A stretch of DNA of 64,000 nucleotides from Rhytidiadelphus loreus. Taxonomy: Eukaryota; Streptophyta; Bryopsida; Hypnales; Hylocomiaceae. A program made the position numbers and the translations under genes. The notes under the pieces were generated by a model that searched no databases, was not told the DNA's origin, and saw nothing but the letters and a program-made list of their open reading frames with translations. Numbering within the stretch: position 1 is the first letter of the stretch; the number at the start of each line of letters is the position of its first letter. The stretch spans positions 46,189,025 to 46,253,024 of the forward strand of contig OX344763.1 of assembly GCA_947034895.1 (NCBI GenBank). The letters run 5' to 3'. Positions 37,440 to 48,739 of the stretch are shown in pieces.

Positions 37440-39265
37440 GCTTCAAGTGGGATAGGGTGTATTGCCCCACAGTTTCTTTCTAGGAAAAATACTATAAGTT
37501 TTGATTTGCAACACATGATAAGATTTGGAAATTTTGAATTCGTATATGTAATTAGAAGCCTATATAACTAAGGTGAGAAGAATAAAAATGCAAAAAGAAC
37601 ATGGGACAAAATGGGAGGGGGGGTAATTTTTGACATTTATCCTTGGGTGGGGCAATGAAGAAGTCAATCCAATTTGGCTGGGGTGAACCGGACTCCTTGC
37701 TTATCTTCCCCACATCATTTTAGCTAGGAAGGATTAACACCCTCATTGCCTTATTGCCCTATATTTTATCCCTAAAAAAAATTATTAAAAAAAAATATTT
37801 GCCTCTAATGCTAAAATTTGGAAATTACAAATTCATATTTGCAATCAAAGGCTCCAAATTATCTATGAGAAGTGAAAATTTACAAATTTAGTTTAGTATG
37901 AAATGGGGGGCAATTTTTATATTTATACTTGGATGGAGCAATAAGGGGATCAAACTTGTATGGCCCATCATTTCTCCTCACGTCATTCCTCCCTCAGCCT
38001 TAAAGTTAGAGACCTCCTAAATTAGGGCCACTTTACACCTAGAGGTTGAGCCAATTCAGTGGAATGATTTTTTTTTTAAAAAGACATGATTTGATATGGC
38101 CCAAGCTTTATGAATTGAGTGCACCAGAAAATGGGAGCCCAATTCTTGGCCTTGGGGTCAATGTCAAAATCCAATTAGATTTCTTATTATAAAATATCAT
38201 TTTTTTAGCAAACTAGATCCATTGGATTTTGTGCAACAACTTCAAGGATAATTGGCCCAACATCTAGATGTAAAGCAGCCTTAAAAATTTAAGCCCTTCT
38301 CTCTCTTTTCTAGGATTTATTGAATTGACCTAGCTTCTTAGCCCCAAGGCCCGTACATATGGGAGAATTGTCCCCCCTTATAATCTTATTCTAATGAATA
38401 GTTGAGGATGGTCTCCACCCCCCACACGGCTGGGGTGAACTGACCCCCTCACTCGTCCTGAAGGAAAACCTTGAATTTTTTATTTCCCATGCATGATAAA
38501 ATTTGCAATTTTAAAATTCATATTTGCAATCAAAGGCCCCAAATTAGCTAGGAGATACATAGAACATACATTTTGGGGGCAAAAAATAGGGAGTCATTTT
38601 TTTACTTGCACCTCCTAGACTGACTTGGGGGACGAGCAAGGGGGTCAGTTCATGGGCAAGGTGAATTGACCCCCTCATTGCCCCTCCAGGGCAAACCCTA
38701 GAATTTTTTATTTGCAAGGTTAATTTTTTTTTTGAAATTCTGAATTCATATTTGCAATCGGAGGCCCCAAATTACTCGTGAGAGATGCAAGAATTACGAA
38801 AAAAATTGGCACAACAAAGGGGGCTTTTTTTTCAAACCAAAGTTGACCGGGGCAATGAGGGGGCCAATTCTCCTTCTGCATCAGTTCACCCCGACACCCC
38901 CACACTCACAATCAGGGTGGATTGACCCCCTCACTCAGCCTTACCAGGGGTGCATAAAAAAAAGAAGCCCCCTATTTTGGGCTGTTCTAGGGTATATTCT
39001 TGACCTCTCTAAAATAACTTGGGGTCTCTGATCGCAAAAATGAAATAAAATTTTGCAAAAAAATTCATGTGCAAAAGAAAAATAACTATAGGGTTTGCCC
39101 GCAGGGCCGAGCGAGGGGTCAGTTCACCCTGGCCCTAATTTGGGGTCTCTGATTGCAAAAAATGAATTAAAATTTTGCAAAAGAATTCATGTGCGGAAAA
39201 TAAATAACTACAGGGTTTGCCCGCAGGGCCGAGCCGAGCGAGGGGGTCAGTTCACCCTGGCCCAC
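37440..39265. repeat. Cluster of MITE-like units with GGTGAA.TGACCCCCTC ends
   Basis: At least six related units lie side by side or nested. Each has an end motif of the type GGGTGAACTGACCCCCTC(G/A) with CTCGGCC or TTGCCC, and an interior ATTTGCAATC..AGGCCCCAAATTA. Clear ends fall near 37450, 37680, 38435, 38640, 38665, 38875, 38915, 39105-39130 and 39225-39260. Units at 38.92-39.13 and 39.13-39.26 kb carry CCCGCAGGGCCGAGC and match the MITE at 29585-29798. Interiors are non-coding. Confidence 0.7.
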
Positions 39266-40510
39266 ACACACGGACTAAATTTTAGTGCAATTTGCGTCAA
39301 GAGAAGAGAAATTGACCCGCCTCTGAGCTTAGGTGTAAAGCTGCCCTTAATTAAATTCTGTCTGTATTTGGCCCTAAGGTCTCGAAACTACCAATACTGC
39401 CACGTGGACACCTGTCCATGCCTTTCAGGCCTTTCAGCCAGTAAGTTAATCTGCAGTCCAGGATTTGAGGGTCCAGTCCCGTGCAGTGTGGGCCGGTATG
39501 AGTGCTCAATCAATTCCCAAACCATCAGATGCCACAGTCCCAGACGGTCCCAGTTGTTGAACTCGTCCGTCCGTCCATCCGTCCGTCCTCAACTTGGTGT
39601 CCTTCCTTTTCACCACCCAATTGGGCTATTCCAGGAGGGTGCCACTTGTTTGGAATTAATAATAAGGTCCTAATTTTGGGTGCCCAAAGAAAAACAGTTG
39701 GTAGGGTTCGGAAGTGAGGGCACATCGGAACCCCAAGATCAAGGCCCAATTGGGGAGACAGACTATTTTCAGCTCAAAAAAGGAAAGGAAAGGAAGGGAG
39801 GGAGGGAGGCACACTACAGTACTGTCAATCTGAAAGACTGAAATGCCAATCACGTTTTAACTTACTTATCAGCCTTTTTTGTAGGGCAATGCCCGAGGAG
39901 GAGGGCATTTTGGGAAAAAAAGAGCCAACGAGGAGGGTGGAGCCCGACCAGGAGACGCTTTTTTTTCCAAAACGCCCGACGACGAGAGGCATTGACCGAC
40001 GTAAATCACAAACAAAAAAGGATGAAAATTGGGGATGAAAAATAGAAGTCGGATGAGAAATCTGTAATGCCTGATTACTCAAAAAAGCCCGCGTAATCGG
40101 GCATTACGCTGCAGAAGCCTTCCAGGAAATGAACGGGACATTTCATGGGAGTGGTTTACGTCGTTACCATTGTCATTGTAAAGTTTGGGACTGCGTGCCC
40201 GCCTGCTGTGCCAGCCAGCAAGGGTTAAGTTAAGATACATTTCGAAAAAGCTCATGAACTCATGAAATAACTTAACTTACTGAGTACTTAGCTTCACTCC
40301 GTAATGAAAAGGTGTTTGTTAGGTTTGGCAGGGTGGCTCTCTAACTTACTGTAGCGTTCTCCTCTACCAAAAGATTAGACTTCTAGGATAGAAGATGGTG
40401 GGGAATTCAATTATTTAGTCAAGGCCGCTTACCTCTTGGGATGACCCCAGCTCAGCTCAGCTATTTAATTAAATCAGGTAATATTTCAATTTTTCAAATT
40501 GGCAACCTAG
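39266..40510. other. GC-richer intergenic DNA with simple repeats
   Basis: Holds a (CGTC)n run at 39564-39588, (GGAA/GGAG)n at 39777-39809, and a hairpin TAATGCCTGATTAC / GTAATCGGGCATTA near 40056-40107. Between 40225 and 40345 the hexamer AACTTA/TAAGTT recurs. No gene was recognised; the frame 39095-39673 is not protein-like. Confidence 0.5.
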
Positions 40511-41317
40511 TAACCCCTAACTGCCTGGTTGATTTGAAATTTCAGACTCATTTTGTTGTGGGTAGTTAAATTCTTTTTATTGCTCAAATTTTTTGTAAGG
40601 GTACTTTGGAAGGTTAATTCTTGGAAATTTTCATTTTTCACTGAAAAAGGTAAATATTTGATTTTTGAGAGGTCCTCCAATGCATATATGTACCATTAGT
40701 GAAGAATAAAACTTGCCAATTTTACTTCATTTTACATTTTAAAGCAAAGTTTGTCGATTTCAATCGATTTGAGATCTAAAAAATTGTACTTATCCATTTG
40801 CTTTGAAAATGGTCCCAATGGAAAGAATAAAGTGGTTTTGTGGTTTTCACCATTGAAAATATAAACTTGCAAATGTTGATTTGGAGTTCTCTGCAATTTC
40901 TACTTATCAAACAAAATTGCATTTCAACAATTGCAAGGTGGATTGTGTAATGAGTTTGATATCTTTTCATGTGAAATTGAGTTTTTTGAAAGTGCATTTT
41001 AGTGTACTAACACTATTTGTAGTTGTTCGTGTCACCTCCCATCCCAAAAAACTTTTATATGCAAATTTTTGAAACATTGTAAAGAAGAAAAACATACTAA
41101 AAATAAAATATGTACATTTTTTTAATAATAATCTCACAACTCCTATGCAATTTCACACTCAAAATTGGTATGCACACTAAAAAAACAAGCTCTTTAAACA
41201 TTTGTACAGTCAAGTTTTGAAAAAAATAAAAATTTGCTTCATTGAGGATAAGTACAAGCCCGTGCTCTTTTTTCACAAGTAAAACACCCTTGGAAAGGCT
41301 TAGGCACTTAGGGGTTA
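40511..41317. mobile_element. Repeat family D (807 bp), TTAACCCC-ended
   Basis: Left TAACCCCTAACTGCC and right (inverted) TAACCCCTAAGTGCC. The whole element recurs in inverted orientation at 62936-63753: GAAATTTCAGA, GGTAGTTAAATTC, TTCCATTGGGACC-like text, GTCACCTCC, and AAGCCC.TGCTCTTTTTTC. Non-coding. Confidence 0.75.
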
Positions 41318-41924
41318 AGGTAGAAGGCTCAAAAATGGCACATCTAAAGAGAAAAAGAGAAAAAGAGATGTGTGGAAGAAACTAGCCGGCTAATGATTTT
41401 CAATTTTTTTCGTAGACAAAGAAATGGAAAAGAAACAAACTGCAATTTAAATTGTAATTTTTAACTTTGAATGAATTAGATATGATTTTTTGAAGTGATA
41501 AGTCTATAGGTCACTATTGATGATTGTAGACTTCAACAATAATGAATTAATTCAATTAACATGTGCTTTTGAAAAGAGTAAAATAGTCTCTCAAAAGATG
41601 AATAGAATGCCTAGTATGTTTAGGAAAGTTCCATAATGCATGAATGCAATGTTCTAAATTGAGTGAGAGAAATATGTACCTTAAAATGAATATTTACCAT
41701 TATTTTCTTATTGTCTTTTAGAATTTTGTGCTCATAATTAAATGATGCATTCATAATTCATATATGACACATAATAGAGGTTCAAAAGCACTACTCACTA
41801 CCCTAAAATCACTCACTTGAAGTCACATTTTTCTACTCAAAAAATGAAATCCATTTGAGCAACCATATGCAATCATTATGGACTTGTGCTAGGGTCCATT
41901 GCAAATGTCCACACTATTTAAGGA

Positions 41925-42780
41925 CCTCCTCCTCTTTACCTTGTTAAACATTTCTTACAAAATTGTGGCCAAGGCACTCCAGGCGAGGTTGTAATATGAA
42001 ACAATTGAATGGGCCAAGGAATCTAACTAAGACCATATTTTTCTTAAGCTGGACTTTATTAAGGCTTATGATGTATTTTTGGGGATTTTTGTTTCGAGTC
42101 ATGTAGAAATTAGGTATCCTAGAATCATTTATTTATGTAGTAATAATGTTACTACAAGAAGCCTCAACAACAATCATGCTTGATGGAAAAGTGACTATTT
42201 TGTTCCCCAATCAAAGAAATGAGGATGTCCCTTTGCACCTTATCTTTTCTTACTTATAGAAGAAGCCCTTATCATAGCAACTAATCTAGAACTATAGCTA
42301 GGGTGAATCTTGGGCATACAACTCCCTGACAATGACCTACAATTATTAGTTGCACAATATGTACACTAAATAGTGACATTAGATTGCCTTAAGAATTAGG
42401 TTGCCTTACTTCAAGAAAATCACTTTACAAGCCAACCAATCAACAAATATGTCTACTGTTTTTTTTGTTTTTACACATAGAGGTTCATAAGTCCCACATG
42501 CATAAATTTTTAATTCAAAAAGTAGTAAATTCTTGTAAAGAAACAATACATATTTATATAGTGTAGAATGTCGAGAAATTAGCGTGGGGCAACCTAATTT
42601 CACTATTTAGTGTAGATTACATTGGGCTCTCAATTAGGGATCAAGAACAAGACTTAAACAATATTATTTGTCTCCTTCAAAAATTTGGAGTAGCTTTTGG
42701 GCTTATCCTTAATTGGACTAAAAGTATCATGTATTGAACCTTCAAAACCCAAACCAAACTAGCTTGATTGTTTTGCCCTA
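41925..42780 (+). mobile_element. Decayed LINE, upstream half of reverse transcriptase
   Basis: Plus-strand remnants in shifting frames. LLNISYKIVAKALQARL at about 41940 is the conserved region ahead of the palm. LDFIKAYD at about 42050 corresponds to the family LDFEKAYD. RNEDVPLHLIFSYL at about 42220 corresponds to VRQGCPLSPYLF. CLLQKFGVAFGLILNWTKS at about 42670-42725 corresponds to the SGL.INWSKS motif. There are many stops and frameshifts. The element continues at 48740 after an insertion. Confidence 0.75.
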
Positions 42781-43079
42781 ACTTACACCACAACAAAAAT
42801 AATGTTTTATAATTGTAAAATATGACTGCAGTGAGTTATGAAATTGAAAAATATGATTGATGCAAAAATCATAGTAGATAATTCGCAATATAACTAAATC
42901 CAACATTATTGACAAGTCGCTTTCGACATGAGTTATATTGGTAGTCATATGGGTTGAAGGGGTGTAATTATCCATAATTATCCACATTTTGCCAACATGG
43001 CATATATGTTGATCATCTTTAGGAGACTGACTTTTTTGAGCTACCCAAGCAAAGAAAAAAAAATTCTACATGGCATATG

Positions 43080-43360
43080 ATTGCAGTATGTCATACTTTT
43101 GGCTAACGTGGTATATGACTCTTATTGAGTCATATTTTTTGTTGATGTGGAATATGACTCTTGTTGAGTCATATATTTTGTTGATGTGGAATATGACTCT
43201 TGTTGAGTCATATTTTCTACTATGTGGAAAATGATTTTCATGAGTTATATTTTTGGATGATGTGGAATATGAATATGACTCTCATGAGTCATATTCTTTA
43301 CTGATATGAAATATAACTCTTGTGAGTGATATTTTTGGTTGATGTGGTAGTTCATATGAA
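43080..43360. repeat. Tandem array of palindromic ATATGACTC/GAGTCATAT units
   Basis: About five units of roughly 50-57 bp, each with TGTGGAATATGACTC, a short loop, and GAGTCATAT, then TTTTGTTGATG. Each unit is a hairpin in itself. It lies in the left subterminal region of the CACTA-like insertion and probably represents amplified transposase-binding sites. Confidence 0.8.
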
Positions 43361-43789
43361 TGTCATTAGTAATTTTATGATTGACTACAATCATATTTTG
43401 GGAAGTGCAAGGTTACATTTTGACATGCATAACTATGAGCATTATATGACTATAGCTAGTTATATTTTGGCCAATATATTTTGTGAAATGTAACTCAAGC
43501 AAATGATATTCTGAATGATTGAGAGTCACATTTTTAAATGTTGTGTGTAGTTTGTAATTGGAGTGATTGAGGTCCAAAATAGCTTAATTACAAACTGCAA
43601 TCACGTTTTTCATTCATTTTAAATGGACATGACACATTGCAATCATACATCAAGATGATTTGACAATTGAATAAAAGACTTCATGTAGTTAAAAACAAAT
43701 ACACATGATTTTAAAGATATAGAGGAGACAATCATATTGGAGAGGTGTGAGCTCCAAATTCGTCACTTGGGACTTATAGTTTGTTTGTT

Positions 43790-45900
43790 TTTAGATTGTT
43801 GCGGTTTAAGGCATAATATTATACAAAAGCCCCCCAAAGAGTGTAGAATCAGAATAGGTATGTTACGTGTCAGTATAGTCTTTGGTCATAAATAGCCTTT
43901 TACCCTTAGAATCCCCCCAAAACCCATTTGTACATAGGTTAGAATCGCGTAGTAGTAGGAAACAACAAGCTTGTAGGGAACTTATCCAAAATAGCCTAAA
44001 ATCCAGTGCATGTGACTAGGCTTGGCTAAATTTGTCCTAGAAGAGATGGGAAGGTCTTTACATAAATCTCCAAAGATAGGTTCTAGTTTCCCCATTCCAT
44101 CGATGAAATATTAGGATCCCCAATTGTTAGCATACATGTGTCAGTTTTCCAAGACAGGCCAACCGGAGGAATCTAAGCTATCGGATGGTGCTCTAGGATT
44201 GGAAGCACGTAAGAGAATCAACAGCGAAATCGATTCGCTTAGATTCCCTCACGTGTGAAAGATTATTTGATTGTCGATAATTCAAGAGAAGCCAATTTTA
44301 CCTTCCTACCGGCCGTGCGCAAGACTGATTCTAGACTTCGCACATGCCTTGGAAAATTCCGCGAGAGTTTCCCCCCAAAGTCTCATTTTTTTTTATCTCC
44401 AAAGGATCTTTTTTCGAGCGGTCAATCGCTAAAAGCCACGAAGAGAAATTCATGTAAGTTACCCAGGTTGTGTTAAAATCTTATTAAAAATTAGATTAGC
44501 CTCTTTGATGTTAATAACACGCCCCAACAAGTTTCGAAGTATTCTGATAGTGGGAGGCAGCCGAATCCCTGACATTCCTACAATTATTAATTAGGGCAGG
44601 ATTTTTGTGGAGTTGATCGGCGTCCTAGGAGCGCAAGAAGTCAGAATGAAGATGTCAAGGGGTCTTTTCTTACTCCTTAGGTCCCTCCTCAAAACCCTAG
44701 CTAGTCGACCTAGTCAGAAAAGGTAACCTCCAAAAGTTAGATTTTGACCCTTTTATTGATTCCAGTTGGCACTAGTTGTCAATGAGTTTTTCGCGATAGG
44801 AACAAACAGTAGGAGTTTCATTAGACTAAAAATGACCTTCTAAAGCCAATGGCACAGTCCGTTTGCGATTTGGATCTGAATTCCAAAAGTTAGAGTTTAG
44901 GACTAGCGTAGAAACCTAAATGTGGTGAAAATCCTAAAAGATAAGGATGAAAATATCGCATGATAAGGTTATTTAGATTAGAAAGGGAGGAGAAGGGCGC
45001 CCTGGGAGAATTTAAAAGGAGACCCTTCTCCCTCCCAAAACACCTCCAATACTTGTTTGGGATCCATGGGTCCAATCTATCTTGGATGTTTTGGCATTTT
45101 GGCCAAAACTCCCTACGGTATTTTTGGAGTACTTTTGGCTCCTCTTGTTGCTATATTTTCAGTTTTGAAGGTTCGTGGGGGTCCTTCTTTTAGTCCTTGT
45201 AACCCTTGTATATGTCTTTGTGCCTTGTGTACTACATTAAGTGTCTTTGATAGTCTTTTTGTGTCTAATACTAATCCTGGAGCAACCCTCCACCGTACCT
45301 TGGCGATGCCGCTTTGGAAGGCCTCTAATTGTATGATTTTCTTGTTGTACTAACCCCCCTTCTATTAATCACGGGTCCTTTTCATCCTTGTTACTAATCC
45401 AAGTCTCCCGCGTTGCATCGAGTCTAATTCTTTTGTCTTCATTAGGAAAAGAGTGGAGTGGTTCCCTTTGAGGTAACAAAACTCTACCTTTCTTTGTCAG
45501 TTTCAAGTCCTAAATTGTGCGCTAAAATTGTGCGTTAAAATTGGTGGAGCTTTGAACCCCTAGGGGCATGCACTCCTAAATTTGATGTTAAATCCAAATT
45601 AACAGCGGAGCTTTGCACTCACCTACTAAGTTAACTCCAAAGTTTAGTTTCCAAAACGTGTTGGAAACTAACCAAAGTTTAGCATCTAAAATAGAGTTGT
45701 CCAGATCCGTTAAGAGTCAATACTTGGTTCACTTTCCCGTTATCACTGTTGATGGAGTTAAAAGCCACCCTTTTTGCTAGTTCAAAGAGTTTTACCAAAG
45801 CCCAAGGAGCAACCAATACAGCCTGAGTGGCCAATCAGCCAGCCGAAGGTCCACGGGTTCAGGGAGCTGGGTCCAAAGAGTCTGAAGATTGGAAGACCTT
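43790..45900. other. GC-richer block inside the CACTA-like insertion, unclassified
   Basis: Composition differs sharply from the AT-rich flanks. Contains a possible core promoter ATTTAAAAGGAG at 45010 and a plus frame 45057-45353 (MGSMGPIYLGCFGILAKTPY) that I do not recognise. It could be a captured fragment or an old LTR. No paired LTR or conserved domain was seen. Confidence 0.4.
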
Positions 45901-45930
45901 GGAATTAACTTGGAAATTTAGGGGGGAGAA

Positions 45931-46087
45931 TTAGTATAGAAATTAGGAAAAATTAGCATAGAAATTAGGAAAGATTAGCATAGAAACTAGGAAAGATTAG
46001 CATAGAAACTAGGAAAGATTAGCATAGAAAGTAGGGGAAGAATTAGCATAGAAATGAGGGGAGATTAGCATCAAAACTAGGAGGAGG
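45931..46087. repeat. Minisatellite, 22-bp unit, seven copies
   Basis: Unit TTAGCATAGAAACTAGGAAAGA repeated head to tail. The first copy has TAGTATAG, and the last two have G-rich expansions (GTAGGGGAAGAA, GAGGGGAGA). The central units are almost identical, which suggests recent expansion. Confidence 0.9.
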
Positions 46088-47934
46088 CTTAGTCAAAAGC
46101 AAGGAACATCTCTATCCTAGCATCCTTCATCTCACCAACTCTCTACGTCACCACCACACGCAACCATCTCCAAATGCAAGAATGAAGAGTGGGGAGAAGG
46201 CTTAGATAGGAGGAGAGCACCATAGTGAAGGATAGGAGGGAATCCCCTCCACCATTAGGGTAAGTTGACGCATAAGGAGTTAGATTGAGCGTAAGTGGTA
46301 GTTAACTTGCATTTTTTGACTTTCTAAGTAGGTAAGTGGCAACCTAACTACTCCCAATCAATGGGGCACGAGGGTTGAGGCAAAAGAAAAAGAAGAAGAA
46401 AAAAACTTTGAGAAAGAAATACAATTCCTTTGAAACTATAAAGAACACGCCTTGACTGACAAGCAGGCTCATCCTTAGAACTTGCAATGGTAGAAGAGGG
46501 AGACTTGACCGCCCTCATCATGGATCTCCTCGCTGGGGTAAAATCCTAAACTTTCCTCCCTAAAAAGAGGTCCCATTAGAGGTAAGTCGCTAGGTAGGCC
46601 GAGGGCTAAGTACTAGTAGAATAGAAGTCAGGTCATATTTGAGTAGATAAGCCAAGAGTAGACATTAGGGGGTTCCCAAAAACATATGACACGTAGGAAT
46701 CAAAGGTAGGATGCAAAAGATATAGACAGATGAAGATTAGAGTCAAAGATGGATGAAACTTGGAAGTTCTCATCCATCCAAGTCGAAACTCAAAACTGAG
46801 CTAGAACATATGAAGTCAGGTCCGTAGGTGAAATTTCGCTTTCAATTGGAATTAGGAGCCCATAGAAAACAATGGATGAAGTAGGATGGCCAATCGGCCA
46901 AAACTTCATCCACCCATAGCAATTAGCTAGAGAATCCAAAATGAACAAGATTTAGGTTTTTAGAAATGGCATGAGGTATGCTTCCACCCCACAAGGATAG
47001 AGTATACTTCAAAAGCTTAGAACTTAGAAACATAGCATAGCATAACAATTGGCCTAGGGGTAGTCAATCCTAGTTCCTTGAGGACCATAATTAGGAAGAC
47101 AAACTTAGGAAATTAGTAAAAGATCCATTGCTTGGAAGGCACAATGGACCAACGTTAGACACCCATTAGAACAGGAACTACTATAGAACTAGAATCTGGT
47201 TGTGTTCGCCGATTTACCAAAGGTGGGTAATTAGGCGTCCACAAAAGGGAGAATGCAAGAAGAAATGCAAATGTTTATTGACATTTATTAGTCACCAATA
47301 CAAAAAATATATATATTATAATGAATCATTTATACAATCTAATGGGGCCTATATTCCTTAAAATGATATGAAGATGGCTCTATTGGATTGCAAGTAACTT
47401 CCAACGACTTTGTTTCAACTTTTGGTGCTTATATATAAAATTAAAGAAATGGGAGGTTAACTTTTAGTGAATGAACAACAAAGCTCAACCTTCAAAGACT
47501 TACAACAACACAAAATACGTAAGGTAGTAACACCCATAACTATCAATTTAAGCAATTCAGCATAGTTGGAGGCACTTTTTTCTAGAAAAAATATTTATTT
47601 AGTATTAGCAACTGAAAATTATGAATTTTCAAAAAAAAAAATAGAATTTTTAGATAAGGCATCTAATTTCTGTGAATTTTCAAAGTAGAACTCACTAGAG
47701 CACCCTAAACCACACTCTACTAAAGTTGCCTTCATTGTAGTACCAAAATCTAAAAAAATCGGAGCCTACCAACCACAATTAAGCATTGGCATGATTTCAA
47801 GGTACATTTGGAGACACTTAAAGGTACTTTTGGAGACACTTTAAGGGAACTCTACTATCGAAGTATGGGTACACTATTGGTTATGGGTGTTGCTACCTTA
47901 GTACAAGTTGAGGATAGGAAGAACATCAATGATG
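46088..47934. other. Remainder of the insertion, no recognised gene
   Basis: A purine-rich strand with short frames only. A short open stretch MVEEGDLTALIMDLLAGV begins near 46488 but stops within 20 codons. Confidence 0.4.
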
Positions 47935-48285
47935 ATGGAGGAAACAATAAGAAAAAAGCAACAAGTGCTAAAAGATAACAACAAACAAGAGTTAAGATGC
48001 AACAAGAAACAACGAGATGCAACAACTAAGAAACAACAAGAAACAAAAATTAAGATGCAACAAGAAGAAAGAAGAAGTAAGAATTAAAAAACAATAAAAG
48101 GAAACAAAAAACAAGAACTAACAAGAATAAAGAGTTAAAATGCAACAAGAAGAAGAAGAAACAAGTAGCATAAACTAAAATACAACAAGAAATAAGAGTT
48201 AAGATGTAATAAAAAGCAACAATTAAGAAGCAACATCTAAGAAACAACAAGTAAGAGCTAAAAGACAACAAAAGGCAAGGATGAA
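47935..48285. repeat. Purine-rich AACAAGAA-type simple repeat tract
   Basis: About 350 bp made almost wholly of A, G and C on the plus strand, built from AACAAGA, AAGATGCAACAAG and AGAAGAAGA words. TTAAGATGCAACAAGAA recurs several times. The apparent minus-strand frame (Cys/Phe/Leu-rich) is a by-product. Confidence 0.8.
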
Positions 48286-48302
48286 GAGCCAAGAGAAGTG
48301 GC

Positions 48303-48422
48303 AGCTAGGGTTTCAAAACCATTAAAAAGTGATGGCCAGGGTTTCAAAACTCTAAACAAATAGTTATTAGGTTTGAAAATCCTAAAATTGAGGCAGCTAG
48401 GATTTCAAAATCCTAAATAGTG
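48303..48422. repeat. Short tandem repeat of AGGGTTTCAAAACC units
   Basis: Four imperfect copies of about 38 bp: GCTAGGGTTTCAAAACC, GCCAGGGTTTCAAAAC, ATTAGGTTTGAAAATCC, GCTAGGATTTCAAAATCC. They lie in the right part of the insertion. Confidence 0.65.
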
Positions 48423-48739
48423 GCTTGCCTATATTTTATTTGGATTGCCCATATTTTTCTTGGGCTACCCGAAAATAAAAAAATTGTCACTACTATGGAA
48501 ATATGACTCACAATATGACTCAATGTTTCCAAAATATATTTCTTACATTCTCTATGAAGTACTTCAGTGTTTCCAATGAGCATATAGTATATGTCTATGA
48601 AGTACAAGTCTCAAAAATGACTAGCAGTCATATTTTGCAATCATATATCTCCCTAAGGTGTTGGCCTCCAAGAATCGCCAATCATCCTCAGTTATATTTT
48701 TGCAGTCATCAAATATCCATTTTCTTATAGTGATTAGCC

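Larger units (their letters stand above)
42786..48732. mobile_element. Insertion of about 5.9 kb with CACTA-like ends, splitting the LINE
   Basis: The LINE text is broken at the NWTKS motif (about 42.78 kb) and resumes at 48.74 kb, so the DNA between is an insertion. Left end CACCACAACAAAAATAATG is near the canonical CACTACAA.AAAA; right end (inverted) CACTATAAGAAAATGG. Both subterminal zones are dense in ATATGACT and its inverse (42.82-43.35 and 48.49-48.60 kb), as in CACTA/En-Spm elements. Flanks TTA and ATTA do not give a clean 3-bp duplication. No transposase is recognisable. A second CACTA-like end, CACTACTATGG, at 48488 leaves open a smaller element (48488-48732). Confidence 0.6.

Noticed and set aside
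39095..39673. 192-codon plus frame
   Set aside because: It runs across two MITE units and a CGTC microsatellite, and has no domain; a chance frame in GC-richer repeats.
48050..48292. Cys/Phe/Leu-rich minus frame resembling a membrane protein
   Set aside because: It is the complement of the purine-rich AACAAGAA tract; the hydrophobic look follows from the simple repeat.
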